This document shows, piece after piece, positions 50,279 to 62,713 of a stretch of 64,000 nucleotides of DNA (its first letter is position 1; each line of letters starts with the position of its first letter). The notes beneath the pieces are model-generated. The model was not told the origin of the DNA, did no database searches, and saw nothing but the letters and a program-made list of their open reading frames with translations. This stretch comes from Dasypus novemcinctus. Lineage: Eukaryota > Chordata > Mammalia > Cingulata > Dasypodidae. The translations under genes and the position numbers were made by a program. The stretch lies in contig NC_080673.1 in the NCBI RefSeq assembly GCF_030445035.2, positions 188,275,216 to 188,339,215 of the forward strand, in the 5' to 3' direction.

Positions 50279-50472
50279 GTCACAAAGAAAAGAAGTGTGT
50301 CAACGTACTAAAGTAGCTTGGAAGTGGATCCTTTCCTAGTCAAGCCTTCAGATGAGTTATCAGCCTGCCTACCAACTTGATTCCAGCCTTGGGAGAATAT
50401 GAATTGAGGATTTAGCTAAGCCATGCCAGGATTCCTGGACCTCATAAATTGTGAGATAATAGTATATTTTGT

Positions 50473-51120
50473 GTATTAGTCATCCAATTGGGTGCTGATG
50501 AAAAATACCAGAAATCTATTGGCTTTTATAAAGGGAATTTATTTGGGGTACAAGCTTACAGTTACCAGGCAATAAAGCGTAAGTTATTTCCTTCACTAAA
50601 GTCTGTTGCCACATGTTGGAGCCAGATGGCTGCTGACATCTGCAAGGGTCCAGCCTTCCTCTTCCTCTTAAGTCTCCATGTCCCAGCTTCTTCCAATATT
50701 AGCTGTAGGCTGGGATAGGTCTCATCTCTCTCCCTGGGCTTGTTTCTCTCCTGGCACAGCTGCTCTGTTTTCTCCACAAGGTCAACTGTAGACTATTAGG
50801 CTCTCTATCTTCCCAGGGCCTCTGCCATGTTTATGGAGCCTTCTCTGTTCCCCTATGTTCTTCTCCTGTGTATTTACTTCCTGGGGCTACAGCATCCAAA
50901 ACTCCAGCTAACTCTTCTGCCATGTTGTTTTCTATGAGTCCCTGCCTACCAAGGGGGTAGAGACACAACATCCTACTGATGTGGCCCAATCAAAGCACTA
51001 ATCATAATTTAATCAAGTAAAAGTGAAACCTCTGAAGTTAATACATCTAATACACCCATAGGAACAGATCAGTTTACAAATATAATCCAATGTTATTTTT
51101 GGAATTCATTAACAATACCA
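50473..51120 (-). mobile_element. MaLR/ERVL-like solo LTR, copy 2
   Basis: This copy is collinear with 3,911-4,530 from TATTAGTC to 'GGAATTCATTAACAATA', with small indels. Being about 46 kb apart with unrelated flanks, the two are independent insertions of one family rather than a local duplication. Confidence 0.65.
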
Positions 51121-52325
51121 GAAAGTGATTCCAATGTTAATGTAGATTATTTCCATCCAAAAACACAAGAGAAAATATTAAGAAGTGCAAATGAAAACAA
51201 TGAGGTAAATTTCATCCACCAGATCAACTACCACCCAGAGAGATGGTATTTGATATCTTTAAATCTCTGCAAATCCAGTACAGTATAAAGCACATATAGC
51301 AAGATTAATTGATTAATCAATTGTGTTTTGCCTGGGGACCTCTCAAAGTAAAAACTCCACTTTTAATATCTGCTTCCCAAAGCTTTTGTTGATGTTTAGC
51401 TATAGATTCTATGATATATTCAAGAAGGAAATCTTTTACATAAGATTTTAAAAACATTTTTATTAATTTTTATTTATTTTCTTAAGGAGGCACTTTTTAA
51501 AGTAGAATTAGCTTTGCTACTTTTATTCTTTATTTATAAGATGCAATCAACCAAATACTAATTATGAAGAGCATATCAGAAGCTGGATACAAAAATAAAT
51601 TGTTTCAAATTAGGTGGAATATGACAACAGAGAGCCTAGTAGCTGAATAAATCCTTTTAAGCAATATTGAGCACCTTCTCTGTGCCAGGGCTGTGTTAGG
51701 TATTAAGACAAATAAATAGCTATGACAAGGTTTTTGCCTTCAAAAAGCCAACAGTCTAATGAAGGAAATAAGGGAACACATAAAAGGAATGATTAGCCAT
51801 ATGGGGGGGTGGTATTAGGGAAGGCTTCTCAAAAGAGGTGATCCTTGAGCTAAATCTTGATAAATAGAAGTTAGTTACATGATGTGTCAGACAATTCCTT
51901 TTGCATTGACCGTATAGCAATTCACAACCTTACCTATTATTTTTCATATGTTGAAAGTGTAGTCTAGATTTCCATCATTTCCCAGGACAGGTGGTAACAA
52001 GGAAACAAACATGGGATATAGCTATCATCAGCCATCAATCATCCCATGGAAATGTAGTTTTAAAATTTCACTTCACCAATGAAATTGCTGGATGCTGGGT
52101 ACTTTCTTCCTTCTTGGTAGCACTTTCCCCATTCCTTCTGCAACCTTACTTAATCCCTTCTATTTGTGCTGGATATAATTTTGAATAATACCCCATTGCA
52201 CATTTTCTATCCTTCTCCATTCAACATTTTCCTCTCGTTGCATGCCACTAGGGGCCTTGCTAGAGTATCCATTTGAATGAACTAAGTTATGAATGTCTAA
52301 TCATGATTTCCTATGCATTAACTAG
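51121..52325. other. Intergenic sequence with an old repeat remnant
   Basis: About 51,660-51,830 resembles the old 'GAGCACCTACTGTGTGCCAGG…GATACAG' mammalian repeat. The rest is AT-rich sequence in which I recognise nothing. Confidence 0.5.
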
Positions 52326-52329
52326 TATG

Positions 52330-52700
52330 TTTAGGTACCTATGTAGTTGTTATGGATCAAATCACATTCCCCACAGAGACTTGTTTAAGTTCTAACTTGT
52401 ATACCTGTGGATGTGAACCCATTTACATGTAAATAGGATATTTGAAGATGTTATTAGTTAAGGTGAACCCAGAGTGAAACAGGGAAAGCCTTAATCCAAG
52501 ATACCTACAATCAGAAGAAATTTGGATGCAGAGTCAGTGGGAGACAAAAGGAAACTAATGGCCATGTGACACAGGTAGAGATTGAGTTACGGATTACCAG
52601 AAAGGCACCACTAGAATACTACAGACTTCAGAGAAAGCATGTCCCAGAGTCCCAGAGGACTGCAGAGAGCCACTATGAATCCTTACGTCATTTCTAGAAA
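52330..52700 (+). mobile_element. MLT1-like LTR
   Basis: 'GTTATGGATCAAATCACATTCCCCACAGAGACTTG', 'TAACTTGTATACCTGTGGATGTGAACCCATTTACATGTAAATAGG' and 'GTGACACAGGTAGAGATTG' follow the MLT1 LTR start and middle in sense orientation. It is diverged. Confidence 0.65.
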
Positions 52701-52929
52701 GAAGGTTTGAAATGTATCCTGAAAATTATGGACAGCAATTGAGGAATTACAGGCAGGCCATGATATGACTAGAAAGCTTGCTTTGGCTATCATGAAGATG
52801 GTAGATTGAGTGGCAAGGACAGATGGAAGCAGGCCGGTTAGAGGCTCATGGCAGTGATCCAAGCAAAGAGTGAGAAGGGGGAGAGCTAAGACAGAAAAAG
52901 GAAAGTAGATGCCTAAACAACTTCCCTAG

Positions 52930-53270
52930 AGGACTGCAGTCATCTAATCCCTTCCCTTTCTTCAAAATTTAGCCAAGAGTTTCCTCCTCGCTTTAGCATT
53001 TCCTGGTCCCTTATGGCTTGAGGCGGCCACTCCCTTCTTTGAACTTCTCTAACACTTATTGTTGGTGGATACATCCTTCAGCATTTGCTCAATCACCCTC
53101 TTACTTTTGTTCAAATCCTCTTTCCCCCTTTCTTCCTAACTCCTTTCCTTTCTTTCTCCCTGCCTCAGAATTATATTGGCACCTGCTAGGTGCTGCTGCC
53201 ATGCTGGGCACTGCAGATACATAAAGGAAGTCTCGTCATCCAGAAGCTGTCTCTTCAGTGGCTGAGATGT
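52930..53270 (+). repeat. Possible L2 remnant
   Basis: A C+T-rich stretch with 'GCATTTCCTGGTCCCTTATGG', 'CTAACACTTATTG' and 'TGCTGGGCACTGCAGATACATAA' suggests a degraded L2 or MIR element. Assignment is weak. Confidence 0.3.
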
Positions 53271-54031
53271 CTTAACAAATAATTGTCCTACTGAATTCTA
53301 AGGGCAATAATAAATGTGAATGACAGTCAGAGCACCAGGATGGGCCTGGGAAGTGGAAGAAATGACTTTATATGTATATATCTTTTCTGCCAAATGCCTT
53401 GTGGGTGGAACTATGATCTTGTAACTCTTAATACCTGTGACTTGCAGAAACTCACCGCTAGAGATGTAGTTGATGAAGACATACCTGAAGTTCAAGCATT
53501 CAAGCATACGTGTGAGCGGAAAGCCAAAAGCCCATCCCTTAAAGATTGCAATGGGTTGACAAGAAAGATGACAAAGCACCCTTATTAATTCATTTCATAT
53601 ACCTTGTAAGGTTTGGATTTAATATAGCATTCATGTAAGCCTCAGGGTTTCTAGGCAGCATATGTATATTCACAGAGCAAAAAATATTAACACATGCTCT
53701 TTTGAAAGAATATTAGTCCAGCTTCTTACCTTGACTCTAATTTTCTATTCTCTGATTCTTAATGTGCTCTTAATGTAAGGTTCACTAGGGAGCTCTGAAA
53801 ACTCTCTCCAGATTTGAGGTTCAATGACTCTATGTTCTCTTAGAAATGAATCAAATTCATAGAACAGGGCCTCTTTATTATTAATTTGGGTATCCTGGGC
53901 CCCTTCAAAAATCAGGAAAATAATAAGTCCCTTCCTAAAAAAAAATCATATCCATATGTATATATCCAACATATGTATATAATTTCAGGAGACTCACAGA
54001 CCCTCTTTAGTCCAGCCATGGTTTTCTGGAT

Positions 54032-54356
54032 CAGTGGTTTCCAAAACTGGGTACAAACAGCCCGTTGGATCAGGAAATAAATATCAGAGTTTTCTTTTAA
54101 CTCAACTTTTAAACTTTTGGTTTTGCTTTTGTAATAATATATAATATATGGCAAAAAAATTTAGAAATAACATATATATATAGTATGTGTATGCTTTAAC
54201 TGATGGAATATACAATAAAAATTACTCTAAGGGGTTGATTTCGTTTTTATTTTCAAAATGTTTTATATCTTTAGAAGATATTTACTTTGCAGATTTACCA
54301 CTGGTTACCAATCCATCTTCATAAGGGAACTGTACACCCCAGGGTTAGAACCACTG
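54032..54356. mobile_element. hAT-type MITE, inverted ends CAGTGGTTT…AACCACTG
   Basis: The ends CAGTGGTTTCCAAA and GGGTTAGAACCACTG are inverted, the standard end of hAT-Charlie MITEs. The interior is AT-rich, about 325 bp in all. The subfamily is not assigned and I do not see a clean 8-bp duplication. Confidence 0.6.
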
Positions 54357-54399
54357 ACCTAGAGCTATAATTTTATTCAGGTGGATGAAAAATAGACTT

Positions 54400-56990
54400 T
54401 GAACTTTTCCAAAAGTCTTCCATATCCTTCATATTAACTATTATGAGCTATGTAATGGCTTTCCACAATCTCTTCTCAGAGCTAGAATTTTCCCAATTAA
54501 TGAAGAGCAAAACTACAGTGAGTTCATGTGTTACACATTCAACAATTTTGAAATGAATGTAAATTATACAACTTCTTTGTAGCATTTCCATTGACTTGGT
54601 AATGTAGATATTTTTTTCTTTCTGCACATTTCACTTGATTGCTCCATAGTCTGGAGTAAATTCCAGTTGCCCAAAAGAGCAGCCTTGGGAAGGAGTATTG
54701 AAGCTCTTTAAAATGGGTAAATCCCTGGTCCCAACCTCTAACCGCCAACCCGAGAATCTCTAAGACATTTGTTCCTTCTTGAGAGGCATTGGATGAGTTT
54801 GGTCTTGTTCCTACATTGGTTTAAAGAGATCTTGGTGCCAACAATTTTTTGAGTAGGTCCAAAGAGCAGAGTGAGGGGAAATGACCCAGCTAGCTTCATC
54901 AGTTGTGTCTATATCTTGTCCATTTAAGGTCAAACAAAACTGGGATAAAACCCTCCTGATTAACTGTCTTCACTGGGAAGTCTGCCAGATTATTATCAAT
55001 TCTGGCTTTCCTTTTGTGCTCTATATGGATGCTTTTAGGTGCCATTATTTTTGAGATATGAATAGTGGAGTTACAATAAAAAATAAATTTAATGTATTTA
55101 TTTGCTCTTAGGATTTTTACTAAAAATTTTAAAAAGAATAAAACAGTTTAAAATGGGTAGATAAAACACACATCAGTATCTATTTCTCTAGTATGTTAAA
55201 GGACAAGGAAGATTCAAAAGCTTTGGTCAAATTTTACATTGAGCCACTTGATGGCGCTGAGTAACTATTTTCTTTTTATGCTGTGCGGCGTTCACCCTCA
55301 GTTAATGTTTTTTCTACAGGCAGCTGGCAAACTGAAGAGAGGAAAAAATATAAAAGCTATTTATTGATGGTATTGAAAAAGACAGAGGTTTTATTAGTGA
55401 AGAACTGAACATCTTTTATAATTCAATTGCTAACAAAATGATTTTCTTTATTGTCATATATTTGCATAGTTACGAGGGAATAGGATCAGCACTGAAACTT
55501 GCAAAAAACATGACCAGGCGAAACTCACTTGGCATTGACTCGGAATGTTTATCTTGACCAAATCATAAGTGGAAGGGAATGAATATAACATGATACATCT
55601 GCTGGGTTGCTTTGAAAAATTGTTTTTGACTACACATAACAGACCATTTGCATTTCCATGACACGGACATCCAAAAAGCTAGGGGGGCTTGGGAATGTCA
55701 AGAGAGAGTCATTCTGCTGGAAACTTTTACCTCAAAGTAAAGAAAAATGTGTCACTCAAAGAAAGTTTGCTTGGAGGCCCAGGCTTTAAGTCATTGCTGC
55801 TTTTCCCTTTGTATTGTATTTAACACTAGACTTTTCTAATCCTATAGAACACTCAGTGTGTTTTATATTTGTCTTTCAGTGATGACCAGATTGCACGGAA
55901 GTGGCATGGTTAGGAATCACATGAGACTTGGATAATATTATGGGACCTTTTTAAAATCTTTCCAGAGATAAAATTCTGAATTTCAAATGCATCAGGATTC
56001 TTGGTAAGTGGAGGAGATCTTAGGACTATCAATAATGAAGTAGTCCGAAGAGCAATGTAGGCTATCCTTCCTAAAAGCCTAGAGTAGGAAATATTAAAAA
56101 CCACAAATATTGACCAAGGTATTCCTGGGGCTTTAAAAACCTGTTTAAGCAATAGGGGAAGAAAGTATTCGTGCTTCTCTGAAGGGAAAGAGGTAAGTTG
56201 CATGGTCAAATTTAACAGCCTCTGCCATTTGGTGTTATCAGCAATTTTGGAGAATGGCTCAGGAAGGTGACCTTTAGCTACTGAAGTTAGCAATGACTAG
56301 TAATAACCCTCGCCAGGGCAGGCGCCAGTGCCCTCTGCCTTCTGCACCCTTTCAATGGGAGATTCAATCGGGGAGTCAGGCTTTCAAAGTGGGCTGGGGA
56401 GGCATGATCCTCTTTTTCTTTAGAGTGATGAACTCCTCCTCCTCTTCAGGATAACAATGAAGGAAGAGATGTACTCTACATATTGGATGCTAATCCCCAG
56501 AGGCCCAGAGTCTCTGCGGGTGGTAATTAGGAAGGACTTTTACAGAACATTTAGGAGCCTGGGAGCCTGAAAGAGTTAATTTCTCTTTGGACAACTTCTA
56601 TCAAAGTGTTATTTCTGCGAGGAAATCTGTTTTATTCTGTTCATAAAAGTGCTAGGGCACTGGAGGGAGGGGTAGACATGGATTGTGAATATCTTTAAAA
56701 ACAGAAAAGAATAGGATTTAAGAGACCTCAATACTTACTTACTTACTTGTACAAATACCTCCAGCTTATCACATACTAAGTATTTGTACAGGGAAGGAAT
56801 AAGATGGGGGCAGAGGGATATTTTTGGGTGGGGCTTTGTGGGCTTGAGGGGGCTAGGGTTGGGAGGATGGGTCAGATGGCCCAAGGAATTGGGGGGAGAA
56901 TTGGGGGGAGCAGTTGAATACGGGAGACTGTCAGGTACATGGTTAAAACTATAATATTGAGAAAAACTCTTTAGAAACTATAATAAGGAA
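54400..56990. other. Intergenic sequence, nothing coding recognised
   Basis: AT-rich unique-looking sequence. Only a short (ACTT)n run at about 56,732-56,748 and G-rich stretches at 56,820-56,915 stand out. No open frame has family resemblance. Confidence 0.6.
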
Positions 56991-57540
56991 GAATTACATG
57001 TTTAAGATGCTTAAGGGGGGGCATCTGGCACAAGGACAGGCTTCTAGGGAGTGTGTGAGTGCTCATTTCGTCACAGTGTGTTATATCATTGGGTGGAGAC
57101 CCATACAATGAGTATGAAGGTGTACCCAAATCCTGGGGAGACCTGATGTTTTCAAAGAGAGGGAATTGTTTCTCTCGAGAGAATCGGGTGTCTCCCACTC
57201 GGTTAGGGTTGTCTAGTATGTCAAGCCCTCAGCATTGTTGCAAGTATCTGTAAATCTGGTCCCTCAAGTAGTGAAGATTGATTGTCACTATAGGCCCCGA
57301 GGGGATGGGGAGAGAGGAATAGAATAGATGGAAGCAGGGCAACTGGGGGGCAATGGAAGTGCTCCACAAGATGACGTAATGATGGATATAGGACATGTTA
57401 ATTTATACCAAAAGTGTATAAAAGTCTATAAGCTAAAATGTAAACCATAATGTAAAACATAAGGAAACTAAAAATTTAAAAATGTGTTCAGTCTAAAATA
57501 TAAACCATAAAGTAAACCAAAACAAGAAGAGACCTCAATA
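56990..57540 (+). repeat. Probable interspersed repeat with an internal tandem-like unit
   Basis: The segment ends with two imperfect copies of a CTAAAATGTAAACCATAATGTAAA-like unit (about 57,434-57,461 and 57,493-57,520). Its composition looks like a xenarthran L1 3' UTR, but I cannot confirm this by eye. Confidence 0.35.
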
Positions 57541-57719
57541 AATCAAAGAAAAAGCTTTTTAAAAATAGTGATATAGGGCAGATGGCACATATAAGAATCA
57601 ATATTCTATGTCTTTTAGAGAAGAGGTTTAATTCTTTTGAGTCCTACATAGCATCTGACACAGAGATTTGCACCTAATGGCCACCCAGTTACTATTTATG
57701 GCATCAGATTGAGTTGGGC

Positions 57720-57760
57720 ATAGGTATACACATGCACACACATGCACACATACACAGAGC
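57720..57760. repeat. (CA)-rich microsatellite
   Basis: Alternating CACACATG units (ACACATGCACACACATGC and on) span about 40 bases. Confidence 0.85.
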
Positions 57761-58739
57761 TGGTAATCAACAGAGCATGAGCTGAAAAGTGACTAATGAT
57801 ACAATCTCTCCGTGTGTGGGCTAGTGATAGTTCAGCTACAGTTGTTGAATTTCCAGAATATTTGTGTTCAATTTTAAACTCTACAGTTTAAAAGTTGAGT
57901 TTAGGATTAAAGGCGTTAATTCAGAAAAATAACAGTAGCATTCTATGAAAACTATCATTTCACTCATTCATTCACTTAATAAAAATTATGTGATAATATA
58001 AAATAAATAAAAGGTTGCCTTTGCCTTGAAGGAGTTTATTGTATGGTGGACAATTCTTCTGAAGTGGGTCCCAGTACATTCTCTGACTCAGAGTGGTGGT
58101 AGGTTCAAAGGATTCCTAAACAAATAGCAGCCTTCCTCTGCAGTTTGTGAAGCTCTGTCTCTCAACCTCAATCTCCCCTTCTACACTCTGGGCAGATCAC
58201 ATTTTCCCCATGTGGGCTGGCTTCCTACTAATTCTGATTAAAGGTGTGCTAGAGAAAGAAAGAGAGCTTGGAAGGTGTAGACCTGGTGGAGAGGAACTTG
58301 CTGTTTTTGTCTACTTGCCCTTCCTGTCTGTGTTAGGCAAGCTCAGCAACTGGTTATAGTGAACAGATTTGTTCCATATTTTCAGCAGCCTTGACACTGT
58401 CCTCAGACCTATTGGCCCCAGGCAGCCAGTGTTCCTTCAAGACTTCATTTCAGCCCCATAAGCACCAACAGCAGCCAGCAGGGCCTGGTTCTCAGCCACC
58501 TGGGACCCAGCTCCATGGACATGGTTTCTAAGCTTCTAGGTTCTAATAACTCCAACCTGGTCCCTTTGTTCCCCAACCCTAGAGCAGTGGCTTCCAGAAG
58601 TTACCATCTCTGTGTTTTCCTTCCACCTTTGTAGTCCTCTAATACCTTAGTAACCCATTTCCAATGCCATAACAGAGGGCATTCTCTCTGTTAAAACAGT
58701 ATGGTTTCTGTTTTCTTAACTGGACCCTGGCCAATAACC

Positions 58740-58975
58740 TCCTCCATCACTCTGTCATCTTTCTCTGCTTTACTTGTCAGCATTTATTAGCACCAAATAC
58801 ATAAAATATCTTATTTATCCCCCCCTCCCATTAGACTATGTGTCCCAGGAGAACATAGAATCTGTTTGTTTTCCTACAGAATGCCCTGCTCTTCAAACAG
58901 TACCTTCTATTATGTATGACCCCAATACGTATTTGCTGAATGAGTGAGTGAATGAATGAATGAACGAATTCACAG
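58740..58975 (+). repeat. L2 3' end with (GAAT)n
   Basis: 'TTAGACTATGTGTCCCAGGAGAACATAGAATCTGTTTGTTTTCC', 'CCAATACGTATTTGCTGAATGAGTGAG' and the GAAT repeats follow the L2 3' end consensus in sense orientation. Confidence 0.7.
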
Positions 58976-59142
58976 AAATAAATACAACCTCCCTCTTATC
59001 ACCCTACTCTCCACTATTTTATCGTAATCCCATTCCCATTACTCTGTTACCTGCCCTGGACTAAACTCAGCTTTTACTGCCCTATCCTATCCCCATGCTA
59101 ATTGGAATGAGGATGAAACTATCAATATTGAGTAGTTTAAGC

Positions 59143-59360
59143 CAGTGTTGTTCAGCTGAGAGCAATTCTGCCCCTCACCCCCAGGGGACATTTGACAATG
59201 TTTGGTTGTCACAGCTGGGAGTGAGGATGTTTTTGGCATCTAGTGGATAGAGATCAAGGGTGCAGGTAAGCATGATACAGTAAACTAGACAGCCCTTCAT
59301 CCCAAAAAGTAAGAAGTACCTGGTCCAAAGTGTTAATAGTATGGCTATTGAGAAACCCTG
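59143..59360 (+). mobile_element. MER20-like hAT MITE
   Basis: 'CAGCTGAGAGCAATTCTGCCCCTCACCCCCAGGGGACATTTGACAATG', 'GGTTGTCACAGCTGGG', 'GGCATCTAGTGGATAGAG' and 'TTGAGAAACCCTG' match the 219-bp MER20 consensus in order and length. The 8-bp flanks (GTTTAAGC and GCTTAGGC) are similar. Confidence 0.85.
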
Positions 59361-62320
59361 GCTTAGGCATTAACCTGTTTAGAAGCAAGGGATTCCCCAG
59401 ATGACATTTTAAGGAATCTTTTGATCCTGTGAATTTAGTTCTTAGTCTACACAAGGCCAAGTATCCTGGATGAAATCAGATACACCTCACTTGATCATGA
59501 CCAAAGATCCAGATGTTATTTTTTTTTTTATTGTGCTTGGAATCCTCTGGACAGAGTATCCACTGGCAAAATGACTGGCTCCATGATGGAAATTTTTTAG
59601 CATTATATCAATAGGGCCTATGACTAAAAGTAGGGTGATGGTCTGATAGCTGTATGTGTGGTGGGTAGTGGGGTCAGGGGGAGTGCAGTGGGCTGTTTAT
59701 TAATGTGCTTAAGAAATGTTTAAAAGAACAGAGTGTCTTCTTTTTATCAATCCAAATCCCACTCTAATAATTATAAGAGCCAGCTGTTTATTCCAAATAA
59801 TCCAGACAATGGCTATTAACTAGAAATACAGTTTAAAAATGACATAAATCACTTGAGTATTTGCATATTGAAGGTCATTTTGGATGAACCAGGTGGTTTC
59901 CTCCTGGACTTCAATTACCAGAATGTATTTTCCAAAAAGAAAAAAATTGATTCCCGCGGGTAATTGCTGTTCTGATGAACTCCAACCCTAAGCGTCCTGC
60001 TCCACTCCCACATTTCCTTGAACAAGCTCATTCTATCATCTCAGCTACCAAAATATCCAAGAGGTATATTTTTCTTCTCAGTGTATGGCAGTAATTCCAT
60101 CTTATATATCAAATGGATTATACAGCACTGTGTGACTATTATAAATTTTTCCAGCACAATTCCCGGAATCATTACTTAGTGTCATCCTCTTTCCAAACTG
60201 TACTTACTAACTTTTTAGTAAATACATTTGGGCCTTCATCCTTATTCATCATCCTTTAAATTGTACTCCACTAATCAAATAATTAAAGATGGTCATTAAA
60301 AGGCCATTTAGTTAGGTCCACAAAGTTACTGCTAAAAATACAGTTGTTTAAAGTCATGAGAGAGAGCGTGTCTCCAGTGTGTACCTCGGAGGGCTGCCAG
60401 ATAAAATCTAGATGCCCACTTGAATTTAAATTTCAAATAAGTAACGCTTTTTTTAAAATCATAACTTTATTCCTTGCAATATGTGGGACGTGCCTATGCC
60501 AAAGAAAACATTTGTTATTTTGCTGAAGTTCAAGTTTGACTGGATGCCCTGTATTTTTATTTGATAAATCTGACAATCCCAGTATCTGTCTTTCTAAGAC
60601 CTATGTCTTTGTAAACACCTTTAATACAGAATTCATTTAAAGGGATATCAGGAAGAAGACTTTTTCTTTATGCACTTCATGGATTCTTCTCTTTTAAGAA
60701 AAAGAAACTAATGAAATTGTTAAAAATCCATAAGAATGTTTGCATCACTGAAAAGATCACAGTAATGAACTCTGGTTTCCAATTATGGGAACCACCAAGT
60801 CCTGAACACAGGCTTTATGACATTGACCATTTGCATAGTGTATCACTGCTGTTTCCATATACTCTATTGGAAACTAAAACGTACCTGCCCTTAATCACAG
60901 TTCTATGGGGAAAACTAAACGAGCCCCCCTTTTGGTTGATGATCAGTGGACGTGGCATGTGAAGAAAATAACTTCTTAGCCATGTCACATGTGGTCACCA
61001 AACCAGACTCAGGCTCTGCTGATCCGATTACCTGAGGTTTCTCCTGATTAATTCCAAGTGACACAGACAAATCAATCATGCGGGCAGCCAAAATAATCAT
61101 CAAGTCAGTTGATTCAGTTATATAAACTTGACCTTGACCTCCTCCTCTCAACCTATGCTCATTCCAAAGAGGTTTCAACAGATATGAGAAAAAAGTAAAA
61201 GGCATGGAGGAAATGTTTTTCTCAGAATATGCTGTCTTACAAACCAATGATTTTAACTCATTCCATTCAACACAGTTCCCTGGCTTTGGGAATGTGCTTT
61301 GTTTTTCTCAGTTTCCTTTATACTAAAAGAGAACACATACATTAAAATCTTAATCACATAAAATTTCTACTCTGAACTGAACCCCATATACTACATAATT
61401 CAGCCCACAACTCGAAATATTTAAAGAAAATTCCTAACAATATGCTGATAATTTGTATTACTGAAAAAATATACTATTAAAAACACATGTGTTTTGCCAC
61501 TTCCTATGTTTGAGAATTTTATGAGCAAAGATACTTCTCTCTTAGGTGAAAATTATGTACACTTTTCCTAATATGAATGAAAATATCTTGTCACTTTAAA
61601 ATTCCAAAGATAATATTCCTGAGTCCCACTTATTCCTTAACTTATTACAGGGTGATTGAACGCCAGCTGCATAACAGATACTGTTACTGGACTTGCAGTT
61701 GTAAATGCTGAAATGAGGGAGAAGAAAATGAGGAAACAGAGTTACAGAGTAAGCAATAAGCACATCAAAAGACAACACTAAGGAAGTCAAAAATGAAACT
61801 CACAGAAAGATTTCAATAATTTTATCTAAAAAGTTGAAGAAATCTCTTGGAAGTACTAGGTGATGTCATTTTGAAGGAGGGTGAACCAAGAGGACAAGAA
61901 TATTCCCGTCACGAAGCACTGCACATGTGTCATGGAGGCATGAAACAAATGGTTGTGTTTGGGAAACAACCATTTCAGGAAGGCTTAATCATCCAGTGTA
62001 CAGAGAGGAACAAGAATAAGGCTAGAGAAGTAATGATGCGTCATTTCAGAAAATCAGGGACAGGAGGTCAGCTACCAACATGAGCAGGTTAGTTCATGGG
62101 AGCTCGAGAAATAGCAGTCAACTATTGTGCACACAGGAGGAGAACTAGAATTCTTACTGAAAGAAATTAGGAACTCAGGGCATATCAGAGAGATCTTTGT
62201 AAAAGACATGGGAAGTTTGGTTTGGAATATTTGGACCCCGTTCATTCATTCACCAAACATTTATTTATGGGCTAGCACTGGGCTGAACACTCAAAGTGGA
62301 AAGCAAAATATGGTGTCTCC
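59361..62320. other. Intergenic sequence, no gene seen
   Basis: No coding potential is supported. The part at 60,965-61,200 looks like nonrepetitive, motif-dense sequence and is discussed as a possible conserved noncoding element. The rest is AT-rich. Confidence 0.5.
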
Positions 62321-62322
62321 TT

Positions 62323-62713
62323 CTACTATTAGTTTTCTACAGTTGTTGCAACAAATTACAACAAATTCAGTAGCTTAAAACAATACAAATTTATTATCTT
62401 AGCATTCTGGAGGTCAGAAGTCTGAAATGGATTTCACTGAGCTAAGATCAAGTTATTGGTAGGGATATGCTTCTGGAAGTTCTCGAAGAAAACCCATTTC
62501 TATGCCATTTCCAGCTTCTAGAAGCAACCTGGTATACTTGGTTGGTCTCCTCCTCTGCCTTCAAAACCCCAATAGCCCATTGGCTCTTTCTCATATTACA
62601 TGACTCTGAACCGACACTCCTGCCTCCCTCTTCCATTTTTTTTTTTTTTTTTTTTTGTGGTGGGGCATTGGAGGGGGGTGGTGCGGGCGGGGAATATTCT
62701 GCCTACCATCCTC
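62323..62713 (-). mobile_element. MLT1-like LTR, reversed, with poly-T
   Basis: 'TATTAGTTTTCTACAGTTGTTGCAACAAATTACAACAAATTCAGTAGCTTAAAACAATACAAATTTATTATCTTAGCATTCTGGAGGTCAGAAGTCTGAAATGG' is a typical reversed MLT1 start. A T run of about 21 at 62,637-62,657 interrupts it before 'ATTCTGCCTACCA'. Confidence 0.8.
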
